Positions 14,469-26,624 of a DNA stretch of 64,000 nucleotides are shown in pieces. The stretch is from positions 6,169,019 through 6,233,018 of the forward strand of contig NC_092367.1 in the NCBI RefSeq assembly GCF_030848805.1, written 5' to 3'. The translations under genes were made by a program, and so were the position numbers. The first letter of the stretch is position 1, and each line of letters begins with the position of its first letter. Under the pieces are notes generated by a model. The model was not told where the DNA came from. It worked only from the letters and a program-made list of their open reading frames with translations, and ran no database searches. The stretch comes from Temnothorax longispinosus. Taxonomy: Eukaryota > Arthropoda > Insecta > Hymenoptera > Formicidae.

Positions 14469-15068
14469 TTTTCCGAACAAAACCTCCGTCCGTCAACAGA
14501 AGTATACAGAACGGAGCGTCGCGAGCACGACGACGTTTGTTTCCCAACAGCCTATTGCCGTCGTTTGACACGGTTGGCCCCAATTGGCACTCGTTGACCC
14601 CGCTGCGCGCGTTGTCATGACTCCGAGTCATCGGCTTGCCAGCCTGTTAAACTTGCTCCCTGGCCTCATCGCTCTCCATAATCATCTGCAGCCGCGCACA
14701 CGCTTGCTCGCTCGCGCGCTCGTTCGGTTCACACGCACTCGTGCGCACGCGAGTTCCTCAGCGTGTTCAGCTGGAAGCGATCTGTCTTTTTCTCCGGTCA
14801 ACTTCCACTGTTCTACTGTGAATCCACCAGTAAATTGTTTCGGGCCACGAATTCATTCGAGCCCGCAAAAATAAGCATGTTAGAAATGAAAAAGAAGAGA
14901 ATTGGTAGGAATTTATTCAGCAAGCATGAAGTTGAAACAAACGATGAATAATGACTGATTTAATCATATTTGTCTCCTGTTCTCTATTCTCTTTTCTCGT
15001 AAACAATACCTGAATCTTTTTTAATCGGCTGGTCCCACTTTTGCGAAGAATAGTCCGCGCGTTTACAC
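14469..15068. other. Non-coding, no gene supported
   Basis: A CpG-rich part (to about 14760) then AT-rich DNA. An open frame at 14584-14874 has no domain or splice support. Confidence 0.6.
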
Positions 15069-15249
15069 GTAAGTAAGCATTAGTACTGATCTACAACCTT
15101 GCTTTAAAGGGTATTTAAGCTCTAAGTCGTAAGAAATTGACCACACAGTCGAATATTCTCCTCAAATTCCATTGTGATCGGTCAATTTCTTACGCTTAGA
15201 GCTTAGGGCTTAAATATCCTTTAAAGCAAGGTTGTAGACCAGCACTTAC
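15069..15249. mobile_element. Foldback (MITE-like) element with arms of about 70 bp
   Basis: Left arm 15069-15142 and right arm 15180-15249 are near-perfect inverted repeats around a 37-bp loop; the core arms share CTACAACCTTGCTTTAAAGG and GTAAGAAATTGACC. Indels of a few bases break the pairing near the outer end and at CTCTAAG. The sequences just outside (about 15064 and 15247) resemble each other as an imperfect 15-bp direct repeat, possibly an old target duplication. There is no coding capacity. The family is not recognised. Confidence 0.75.
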
Positions 15250-15730
15250 AAGTGAGTAAAGCAGTCGAAATCGCGGTCCGTCGAATTAAACGCTGGACAG
15301 AGATGTGGGAGTGCGTTAAATTTAATTCAGCGGGGGCGATCCCTTTTACTCGTCGCGTGTACAGCTGTTTCGCGCCGCAAAAACAAACGCGGACCCGGCT
15401 GCGTTCTCGCCCCTGTCATTCCTAAACGTAATTGATTGTAAACGTATGGCTAGCTTCGCGCTTTTACGAGCGACTTGGTTTAGACACGCTTTCCCGAGAA
15501 CTCCGGTCGCGTGCTGCCGTTTCGTTGAATTTAACAGTGACGATCGACCACGCGACGACAGCCTTTCTTTTCTGCATGTTCGCGCTAAGAGAGAGAAAGA
15601 GAAGTTTTCTGTGAAGTCGATAAAACGACGGAAGATAACGGTTAATATGCTCTTTAGATCCCGCTAAGAACGTTGATGCGAAGTTTCCTCGTTCCCAACG
15701 CTCGCAACCGAGTTCCCTAGTGCTGCGCAA
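15250..15730. other. Non-coding, no gene supported
   Basis: Moderately CpG-rich DNA between the foldback element and the permuted repeat. Overlapping short open frames lack any domain. Confidence 0.55.
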
Positions 15731-16211
15731 AATGACGACAGTAATAATGCCATTGCTCAACCGGTAATTATAATGATAGAAATTAGCTTTAATTTGCACG
15801 AAGTAGCAACCGATAGCTTCTAATGGCAACCTCAAGTAAATAAATTTTCCGTTATCAGTGGTATAAGATATGCCACAAATGTCTCGAAAATTCTTCTTTA
15901 CCTTCATGTTGTCGTAAAGAACGCAATATAATTTTGCGTGAAAATTATTCAGGCCGCTAATTATCGCACGAGCTGTCGACTCACATTCAACGTTTAGAAA
16001 GCTCCAAAATTTTCCTAGATGGTATCCAATTTCGGAAATTCGTAATATGTATCTATAGATTGGAAAAGAAATCACGCAGATCGCGAGGGGTTTCAGCTTT
16101 TACCACGTTCTTTTACATTTGTTTGATTGTGAGTGCAACCGGTCGCCGGTTAACCGAGCGCGAAAGGGACCAGCGAAAAGCAAAACAATACGCCGCCGAT
16201 ACTGCGGCGAC
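15731..16211 (-). repeat. Permuted repeat, copy 1 (about 481 bp)
   Basis: On the - strand this copy reads block X (16211-15911) then block Y (15910-15731). Both blocks match the copy at 29570-30051 at roughly nine bases in ten by eye, but there the order is Y then X. Block X starts GTCGCCGCAG and ends near CTTTACGAC; block Y ends TACTGTCGTCATT. The open frame of 203 codons over this copy is not conserved as a whole in the other copy, so it is unlikely to be a gene. The flanks GCTGCGCA and GTTGCGTA might be an 8-bp target duplication with two C/T changes; this is weak. Confidence 0.85.
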
Positions 16212-16327
16212 GTTGCGTACATAGTTGATTTGCGGATCGGCCGTTTTTCCGATTTTCCTGCCATTCCCCGCGGGCGCAGCGCAGCGTTTTGATTTCAATC
16301 ACATTCGGCTCGCAAACACAGATCGGC

Positions 16328-16328
16328 T

Positions 16329-16393
<65 letters not shown>
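16328..16393. repeat. CT microsatellite, about 66 bp
   Basis: A nearly pure (CT)n run, interrupted only at its left edge. Confidence 0.95.
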
Positions 16394-16397
<4 letters not shown>

Positions 16398-19300
16398 CCG
16401 GACGGGACAAAAAGCCGCGGTCGACGGGGTGGCGGCGGTGGAGTAGTCGGAAAGGAAAACGGATGAGAAGAGACGAGGGGAACGAACGGGGAGAGGCCGA
16501 GTTTAATTTTTCGCGTTCTCGCTCCACCATTTCCGCGCGAATTTTCATTCCATTTCTCGCGACCACCCGGACCGTTATTTCATTTCGCCGCGCTCTTTGC
16601 GGAGAATAGTTGAGGCTACCTTACACCGATGGCACGTAACTTCCTTCCTCTCCTCTTGTCTTCTCTATCTCTTCCTCCTCTTCAACTCCTGCGGCTTCGT
16701 TTGTAATTTTTTATTTTCTCAGACGCGACGTGGATAAAGAGTAAAGCGCGCGCTATCCAAGCTGCGGTCGCGAACCCGTTGGTTTTTCAACGACATTAAC
16801 GCGACAATAATTATGCTGGCTTTTTAACACCGTGATTCAATATCTCGCTGCGAAAATCATTTCGCTCAAACGTTATTTCGCGAGGTAGAAACAGGAGGGA
16901 ATGTTATCGACACCACGCCCCTCAATAGAGCGACCGGAACGTGCTCGTTTCAAAGAACGTATCCGTAACGATCATCCGAAATTCGTTCATTATCGCTCGC
17001 ACTTGACACAAGTGGTCGCGTGGCAATAATAGGCCCGGTTCGATATGGCCCTCGAATGTATTACAAAAGAATCTATCTCCCGCAATATTCCATCGAAACG
17101 GTACGTCCGTCCCTCTCTCTCCCCCGCGCAACCGAGTGAAACCCGGCAATTTTCAGCAACACGTGGCAAACTGTACGAAGTCCGTCCATTTCAATGGAGT
17201 TTAACCGTCTCTCACCCCACCAACATTCCGTCCCTTGTATAATTATCGATTGCTCCAACACTGTAAACACTTTCGGTTAACGTGACGTACACGCTGAAAG
17301 CGTACGTGTATTCTCGCGCGCGCGCATTTCGGCGACGTGAGTTACTGAAAAATCGCGGTAATAATAATATATTCACGCATATTGCATTCTTAATTTTTTT
17401 TAATGCAGCTGTCGCGCGCGTTACATGTTATACGTTATGCAGCGACCGGTTAATGCGCGAGCATTATTACTATATATCTGTCTTCCCCGCGGGGGTGCAC
17501 AGACAGACGTGGTGCTCTCACCGCCACGCGGATCGAAGCATGAGGGGCCAAATGCGCGATGCATGAGCGAGCTGATTGTGATCCCCGGCGAATGGTTCTC
17601 TCGTCCCTGCCCTCGAGGACTTCCGCCGTTCGGGTTTCCGTGTGTATGTCCACGTGGAGGCAGGCGGGCGCGCGCGCGCGCACTCGCATGTGTGTGGTTG
17701 TCAAGCGCGACCGAGTCGTGTATGCGTGTATCGGATAACCGCGACCGTACAGTCCAGAGGTTCTCCATTCATGCAATCCGTCCGCGAATCCCCCTCGAGG
17801 TTCGCGAGTGATCCGTGAGCCAAACAGATTTTGGATTTATGAGAAATTCCCATCGCGACGCTTTATTTCTGTCAAAATCTCGCGGGAGCGAAACACGGTT
17901 TTATCCCTCTGGTCGCGGAAACGCGATCGGCCGGCAAGCCTCGAAATTCACGCGATTTCATTTCGCATCGATGCGCCGCGTATCCATTGTGTATACGAAA
18001 TTCATTTAGTATAATTTGATTACCTGCGAATAATTTTCGGACGGGGGCGAAATCCGTGCGATAGAAATTACACTTTCGCATGTAAAAACGCGTATTTCAA
18101 GAGATAAATGGTTATTACGCGATTGCCGTTTTAATTTGAAGCAACGCGTGCTTTGTAAAGCAATATATTTACATGCTGGATCATCGTTTTTTTTTTCTAT
18201 CTCTCTTTGAAAGAGGGGCAACATTCCGGGACGGCTTTTGCAATTGGCGTTACGTTACTCTCGACAGTTAAGAGCCGCTGGCGCGATACTCGGGTGATGG
18301 CGTGTCGATGATACGCGCAATGTGGTCGTGAAGTGATACACGCGCGCGCGCCCGGCGATGTACGCGCGAATGCGCGTGCACGCGTGCACCACCGTCGGAC
18401 ATGTATGGTAACGTGTATCCGAGGTCCGCGCGCCCGGTCTACACGTGTGTTTACACACCGGATCGGACCCCGATCGTTTTACACGGCCAGGCTTAATCCC
18501 GGCACGGTAGAACGGTAGCCGGTCAATCCAGTATTAAATGCTGCGAACAACGGCATTTCGGAGTCCGCGAACGCGGGCTGACGATGCAAACCGTTCATAC
18601 ATACGTATGTACGTACGTGCGTACGAATGACGCTCGTTTAGCTCTCTTTTTTTACGCGCGATGACCGCGTCGAGACAAAGACGAGTCGATTGAGACTCCG
18701 GTTTTAGAAATCGAAACTGGTTATAGTATAGTTTCAATGGTTCAGTTCAGTTCTTGCCGGGAAGGTACGGACCGGATCGCGCTTTTTCTAGAAGAGATAC
18801 TCCTGTTAGAGATATTTCGATTACTCTCCGGAAAAGCGACGATCGAAATACCATAAGTACCGTTTTATCCCTCTGCTTTTTCAGGGATTATATAATCTAT
18901 CAGTTTCGAGAAGATGGCCAACGCGCGTTAATCAAACGTGGGCTCGTCTCGACGTTGGCGGTAACGAGAACCGACGGATCGTTGTGCCCTGTGTGATTTA
19001 AAAACAGCGAGGTAATATCGCCCGGTTCTCCGTTGTGTAAATCCGTGTCCGCTTAATTCGCGAAACGCGAGCCCGTCACGCGAATCGCGGAACCTCGTGC
19101 GCCCACCGCTCGCGGTGGTTCAATCATCGATCTCTCGCGATTCCGTCGTACGCTATTTCCTGTGACGTACCGTGGCCGCGAACGAATCGAACGTGAGTGA
19201 CGTTTCCGTTCTGTCTCATTATTAGAATGGCACTGTCGTGGCTTCCTTCCTCCGAGGTCGACGTGCTCTCGACGACGAAGGCGGCGTCAGAACGAAGGGG

Positions 19301-21136
19301 CCGATTCGCTGCTACGGTTCGCTACTATGTACATGAATACTATACTTTTCATCGCGACCAGGGGGAAAAAAAGAGAGAGACAGAGACAGAGAGACACAGC
19401 TCACCCGCTTGTTTCACGTAATTGTTATGTTCCGATCTCTTTCGCGAGGCGCGTGCACCGTTTTCCAAGAAACTCCTTTCCGTGGATCTTTCATCGACGT
19501 TTCCGTCGACATACATAATGCGCGTGTAAATCGTGCAACCTACACCTTCTAAGAAGGCGCCGATGTACCCGTAGTTGTAGTTTCTACCTGAATAGGTGGA
19601 AATGTGCGCAGAGCGAAATACACAAGATGTAATGTATGTATACAATATACGATTAAAAAATTGATAAAACAGAATTTCCTACGGTATTTTTGCTAGTATC
19701 TATCCCGTAGGAGTTCTGCGGAGTTCTGAATGAGAAAGGCAAGTCTCGAAACTTCACAGATTCACTGTTTATTCGCCAATTCATTGTGAACTTATTTATA
19801 CGACGCGTCGAATTTGCATTCCTGCGGCAATTCCTGGATAATGCATCCTGTCACGCGAGGCAATTAGTTGCAGCAGCATTTGCACAATGCGAGATCATTT
19901 ACCGAAATTGAAAGTTACCGTCCGCGATATCCGGGAACGATTCTCCGCCTTCAGCATTATTTAATGCGGCGAAAGGACTCTGGCCCGGCTTCGTTGATGG
20001 TCCCTTCGAGCGGAAAGGGAAGGATAATTTCTCTCCTCCGCGAGTTTTCCTTTTTTTACGACGCAAGCTTCGGCGGAGGGGAGCATTCTTTGATAAAGCT
20101 GAGCGCGCTAGCAGATAAAGAAGGCACGCGGTGGGAGGGCGAACGGCGGGAAACGACATTATTCCTTCTCCCCTGCTCCTTTCTTCTTTTTTTTTCTTCT
20201 GTAAGGAAGAAAGTAACGTTTCTTGGAGCAGCATCGCTGGTTCCGCCCTTTCCAGACCGCTCGAGCGAAAACCATTAGCAATTTTCTGTCGGACGAGGGA
20301 GCTGGGAACCGGTTGGTACCGGTTGACCGATTTCACACTTCTGTCACGGCGAAGTGCCAATTTTACGACCGTGTGCCTTCCTCGTTGCTTCGTGCTCATT
20401 GTCGTAAAAAAATGCAATGCGCTGAAAATTTGCCCGAGTATCAACTACGCTAAGAAGATGTTGAAGAATTTTGACGTGTGCAAAGTATTCTCGTAGAAAA
20501 TTTATATACAGAGACAGCTTCTGTCTTTTTCTTGTATTTTGTGCTGCGTTTCTCTTTATTGTTTTTATTGGTAAGACACTTAGTTTGGCACTAGGAATGG
20601 TCTTTGAATCCGTGACATCTCCTTTCTCGCGAAATGACAACGTGACAAATTAGAGGCTTAGAGACGCGAGTCGCTGCGAATCACTAGTCGAGCTTTCTCA
20701 TCCTTTCTGAACATCCAGGGCCGATGTGTACTTGACGCGAGAAGTTCTCGTGGCCGTTAATCTTCGCCCTCCGGAGGTTTATCGTGCGTTACTTGGAAGC
20801 CCGAAGTGAATTTTCCCGCGGGTGGGGTTGCCGGGAGAGGGTCGGCGGGGTCTCGACGGTTTCTTTACCTTGCCTATCAAGCCGCTAGCGCGAAATGACT
20901 CGTGAGCGCACGAAAGCTCTTTTTAGACGCGAGCAAAAACGTGACGAAACGCGAGCGAGAAACGGAGAGCTATCGTGCGAGGGCGAACAAAATTCGCACG
21001 AGAAATATTTTCCGACGGAGATTTTCGCCCGTGATTACGCGATTGTCGTAACGTTGAACATCTCGCTCGCGATAATCGGGAAATGCCGTGTCTCCTGATC
21101 GTCGTCAGTTACGTGCAAAGGTTTAACGTTTAACCG

Positions 21137-21138
<2 letters not shown>
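16394..21138. other. Non-coding, no gene supported
   Basis: Largely CpG-rich, with CGCG-alternating runs near 17320, 17670 and 18340-18360 and a short TACG repeat near 18597-18625. The many 60-180 codon frames overlap on both strands and have no domain or splice phase support. Confidence 0.55.

Positions 21139-21188
<50 letters not shown>
21139..21188. repeat. CT microsatellite, 50 bp
   Basis: A pure (TC)n run. Confidence 0.95.
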
Positions 21189-21192
<4 letters not shown>

Positions 21193-24100
21193 TTGCTCGA
21201 GAGAAAGTATCGAATCTTTCGTCAGCAAAGCGCACTTGGCAAGCGTTTAAAACCGCACGTAGGTGTATACAATCATCCGACGGTATCGATTGCCCCGACA
21301 CTCGAGACGCGGTCGAGAGCCTTCATTCCCAGTCGACTTTTGTTATCGGAAGAGCAGCGCTTGGCCTCATATTTCTTTCTTTCACTGCGGCCTGCATCCA
21401 TCCGCCCACATGTGTGTCAAGATAAGCACGAGCGCTGACACGACATCGTCGCGAGTGCATACTTACTTTGTATGCGCGTAAATTGATGTCAATTTGAGTT
21501 CAAGTTTCCAGGCATGGCAAACGCTCTTTTATCATTGACCACGATATGTTTTACGTATTTATTGCACGCTCGCAACATATATTATTCTATTTTTAGACGG
21601 TCCTTCGATAACAGACTAGTTTGCGATATGACATTTCCACTGAACACCTCGTTTTTTGTTTTAAAATTCGCTGGCAACGCACAAAACATTTTTATTCTTC
21701 TCTATAGTGGATAATGTCAATATTCATATTAATTAATTAATTAATCAATCGGCTCTAACTGTAAAAACGTGTCGACAAGATTATTGCGATTTAAGTTACG
21801 CTAGAGATCCTCGGTTGTAAATCTTTAAGCTCACTAAGCTCGCGTGCAAGTGCCCGTGAAAAATAAACACATTTCAAGATATATTCTGTCTCCGGGGAGT
21901 ACGAATTTATTCCGCGAATTTATAGCGCGGCATCGGCTAGTCCGTCTTTCTACGATGGGCCTTATCTCTTTTCTGACTTTATAAATTCACGAATAGCTGG
22001 AGAAAGATATACTTTACCCAGAACGGAATAATCTATCTTCAGCTTTACGGTCGTTCGTAGAGTCCTCGATGGAACTCTCCGAGTCGAGGGAACTCGGAGA
22101 GATCGGTCGGTGTTCGCGACCTCAGCGACACACCGGATCGTTAATATTAATTAGCGTCGGTGACATCATGAGGACCACCTAAATTTTTGATTACTTGGGA
22201 TAGCCAGTAAGAGAGGGCGAGAGAGAGAGAGAGAGCGCAGAAGTTGCTCTTTGGCTTTTCCAGATCATTAGTCGCTGCTAATCACCCTTTAAATTCGTCC
22301 CAACGTTGGAAAATGACCTCCTTCATTTGAGGTTGCCCTTAAATTAAACGTGAGATAATAGGGTTAATGCGAAATTTCCAAAAATTACTTAGCTATCTAT
22401 CTATGTCATTTTCGTAATTTGATATTAAGTGATTGCGAACGAGAATTATTCGCGAACTTTTACATGAATTTTTACATAATTTAAATCTTTACAAATTAAT
22501 CTTTACGAATTATAGAAAATTACAGTATGCGGTTTTGTTTTAAAAAACGTCTATTACGACGTTTAAAAAATGTCCATTTGATGTCACATATCCAAATATC
22601 CCGGTCGTGGATAAATTTCTGTGCGCGTTTCTCGTTCTCGAAATATTAGAGAAAAGCGCGCATCGGAATATTCTTCAGAAAGCAGAGAAAGAGAGAAGGA
22701 AGTATCTGTCGGTACTTTCCAAAACGCGGATGTCATGGCGGGGTTGTGCGGAGGAAATTGGAGACTTCTCGGAAACATATTGCCCTCTCAATCCTCTCCA
22801 ACTACCCCACATCCTCGCGCCGAGTTCTCTTGTTGGAGGGGATGTAGGGTGAAAAGGAAGGAAAGCCAGAGGTTTGGCACGGAGATCTGGCTGGAGTTTA
22901 GAACGGGGCGACTAGTTTCGTAACCCCTGTATTATGCCGCTTCCAGTAAAAAAGGAAGAAAAAGAAAAAAAGTTTAACATTCTAGGACAAATTTTTCCAA
23001 ATGGTTGACATAATATTTGGTTAAAATTGGTTGACATAATATTGTGATTTGCAAATTTGTAAAATGTGAGTATTATTTAAAAAAAATTAAATTATTCCAT
23101 ATACCCTATCTGATTGAGAAATCAAAATAACAGTTAATAATATAACAAAATCTATATTAAGAGAGTCTAACAAGAGCGGAGAAAATAGCAAAGTGAATGA
23201 AAACGAGCCGACTTTCCTTAATTATACGTATTAACCCCCATCACGGAATTATTTAATCGAAACTTATTAAGATCGTTTTCGCGTGGAACGGATATCGGGC
23301 TACGGAATAAAGTAGGTGAGAGGAGGAGAACCATTTAGCTGCTCGTAATTTGAAGGGTGAAAGCGTGTCGTCGTTGGCACCGACGACGGACCAGAATTGC
23401 GCTATCGGAAAAGGGTATCGATCCCACTCGCTTCCGGCTCGCTCGCGTACGGAAATGAAACAGATCGACACGCTCGTATTCGCCTAGCACCCTCATACCC
23501 GCGACGTGCGCATCGACTCGATCGGGGTGAACTTTCGTAATGAAAGTTCTCGGGACTATATAGTAAGAGGGGGGGTGGGAGTGGTGGAGGAGAGGGTCGA
23601 TCCTCGGAAAATTCGCTAAAGGTTTGTTCTCGAGCGCAAGGATTCGGAGAGAAATCTCGGATTGCTGGCGGTGGCGTTAATCGATCCTGGAATTGAATTT
23701 GTTTTAGTCGGAGTTAGTATTGCGTTCGTAAATAGACGGGATATGTCGGTGAATTTTGAATGGTCGATTCTTCAATTAATTTGCTCTTCGGATCTTTTTT
23801 TCATGAAAATTTAAAGAATACGTCGTCTTTAGTACATGTTTCTCTGTGCTTTTTGTGAAGGTTTCAAAGTTAGCCGTATTGCTTAAACAAGAATTAATAA
23901 AATAACTTTCTATTATATACTAATTAATTTTTATTAAATTTTGGATTATACATATATTAGAGATGTTATTAAAGATTTATTAAAGCTTTTATTGGAGATT
24001 AGATTATAATTTATCTTCTATCTTTTTACGTTTCTCATAAATCAATATGAACAGAACAATATAACTTTTCAATTTGACATAAACAATTGCTTTAAATATT

Positions 24101-26187
24101 CAACAGATATTGCATCTGCGACGACGAAGCAGATGCACTATTTTTTCAAGGCAAAGCATAAGGAGACGGGATGGACATAATTACGCTGAGAGGGTTCTAA
24201 TGCTCTCTAATAATGTCTGATCCGTTAGCAAAAGAGGGGCGAGGAGACAAAAGAACGTGAGGAAAAGAGCACGGTCCAGGGGCCGTTCTGCGAGATTAAT
24301 CCGGAGACGAGGCAGATCGGAAAGAATTTCAACTTCTGTTCCGACTCCCTCGCACCCTCGCGGGAACTCTCGCATTATCCTACATCTCGAAGACCCTTCT
24401 CTCCCCCCCCCCTCTCTCCCTGTTTCTGAAAGACATTTTTAATAAAGAATCCCGCCTGAGACCTCGACTTATCCGTCGTTTCAGCCGGAGGTAGGCAACA
24501 CCGACTTCGGGTTGCCCTCTCTTCACTCCTCTCCCTTTCACTCGTACCCTTCCCCTCACGACTCTCTTCCTATGCTTTGCACGTCGCCGTTGGCACCCTC
24601 GCCGTTTATCCGTTTCTCTCAGCCACCCGCTCTTCTCGAAAGAGAGAAAAAGGGAAACCAGCTCTGCTGCTCTTCCGATGGGGAAACGACGCGGATCGAG
24701 ATTTAAAAGCCGCATTTTCCGCGGAAGAAAAGCGGCCCGGCTGCTTAAAGCGAGCAAAAAGAAAAACGCGCCGCTCGCGATCCTTTTCAAGCTTGCTTCT
24801 TCTCCCATTTCGTGGAGGGATGGAGAAGCACACCGTTCGCGTCTCCGCGTCGCGTCGACGCGACACGGGGGGAGGGGGAGGGGTGCGCACGCGGAGGAAA
24901 GCGGAACGCGAGGTCTTAATCACTCGTCGCGCGCTCCCGGGAAACACATTTATCCGCTAAACTCCGACAGGAAATCCCGGCATTTATCCCGCATCTGGAA
25001 ATTCAAGCATCGTACTTTCCCGCTCGCGCACGCTATCCCGAGGTCCTCAATGTACGATTCCTTTATGTAATAATCTTCTTTTCCTTTCAAAAAGATTTAA
25101 AAATGACATTTTGTACCTGATATTTCTGTAACGTTTTCATTACTACTCTAAAGGCTTCAGTATCACCAGTAGTCGTGAGCAGCGCTATTAATTTGTATTT
25201 TAAATATTGCGTTCCAATTTCTTCTACTAATACATACGTATATATACACCGAGCATGCGCCGGTACTTCGCAATCGGAACAATCAACATTGTTCTGCCAT
25301 GAGAAGTAGAATAATAATGTCATTTATGCGCGATATATATAGGACATCCTTCAAACTACTAAATGTTAACGAACACTTTAGTCCAAAGCGTTACGATCTC
25401 TTTCCGAGAAATTATTGTAGGTAACCAATGGGCATTATCATTCTGCTATCGCTCTAAAAAGAAAAACGGCTATAATTTGCCTACGCTAATCGCCCCGGAG
25501 ACGATACGTCGGAAAAAGCGTGGAAAACCGGCGAAAACGAATACGGCGATTAAAAAAAAGCCGAGTAGAAACGAGAGGGGTGGGAAAAACGGTGCAGAGG
25601 GCGAAGTTCAGGGCGACGATGACAATCGGACCGACGATCGGCGAACCGGAAGCGACCCGGGGGGCGAGAATAATCATGGTCGTTGCTCTCAGCCGGCAAT
25701 CGGCGGCCTCGTTACTGGTCCCGAGTTGTTAATTAACCGCGATTACGGGGCGACGGTGCGTACGAGAGAGCACCCTGGTTCGATGTCTCTACTACGCCGC
25801 CGCCCGCGCCGCGAGATCGTCGCGCGAGCTTATGCGAGCTTGCTAGCGCGAGTGGCCGCTCGGTCGTGAAATCATTACGTCTGGGTATTTAACGCGGACG
25901 AAGTCCCTTAATTAACTCCCATCGGCTCGATTGTCTTTGACTCGCGCACAGAGAGCGCACGATTAGCATTAGAGGATGTGCGTGCTGCGGGACGGTTGAC
26001 AATTCGTGATACTAATCTTGTAACAGGGGATAATATGAAGAAACATGCGTTAGTAAGAGAGAACGCTATAATTCCCGCTGTTTTCATGGCTTTCTGTCAG
26101 AAATCATATGAAAGTTCTATGTGAAAAATCGTATTTCCAAGATAAATCTAAAGAATAAGCTGGGTTAGAAACGTGTCTATAGAAATT
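21189..26187. other. Non-coding, no gene supported
   Basis: This holds a short GA microsatellite (22219-22236), a 10-bp perfect hairpin (22075-22084 with 22092-22101), two nearby copies of GGTTGACATAATATT (about 23003 and 23029), a poly-C tract near 24404-24411 and a purine/pyrimidine-biased part around 24,400-24,950. The 168-codon frame at 25363-25869 is a Lys/Arg-rich chance frame. Confidence 0.55.
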
Positions 26188-26624
26188 CCCTGCAAACATG
26201 AATTTTATCATAAATTTTCAATATTTATGCCAGTCATCACACGGCTGCCGAGTAACTTTTTCCGCGCTTAATGACTCTTGATGATTTAATAGCAATCTGA
26301 GGTGTCTCAAAGTAATTGTAAGCGACTATTTTATTAATTGTATGTGGCATTTAATCGTATATCGTCGCATCTTTTATTCATAAATATTTGCTGGAGTCGT
26401 AAACAACATGTAAAATATTGTGACAATGTTTTCTCAGACTCGCACGTTGCCTTTTTTTAATATCGTAAAAAGCGACGTGTTGCAGTGATCGTTTATGCAA
26501 TTCAAAGCTTGAAAATGTCGCCTTCATAAAAATTCATACAGTCATTAAGCGCAAAAAGTTACTCAACAGCCGTGATGACTGGCATAAATATTGAAAATTC
26601 ATGATAAAGTTCATGTTTGCAGGG
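26188..26624. mobile_element. Non-autonomous DNA transposon-like element with 85-89 bp terminal inverted repeats
   Basis: The left arm 26188-26276 and right arm 26540-26624 are reverse complements apart from two 2-bp indels and a few substitutions. Both begin CCCTGCAAACATGAA and run through TCAATATTTATGCCAGTCAT. The central 260 bp has no coding capacity but contains a smaller inner inverted repeat near 26435-26485. No target site duplication is obvious beside the CCC/GGG ends, so the superfamily is left open. Confidence 0.8.

Noticed and set aside
15464..16075. 203-codon minus-strand frame over the permuted repeat
   Set aside because: Only part of it is kept in the second copy, where the block order differs, so it is not a preserved gene.
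25363..25869. 168-codon open frame, Lys/Arg-rich
   Set aside because: No domain, biased composition and overlapping frames on the other strand; no splice support.
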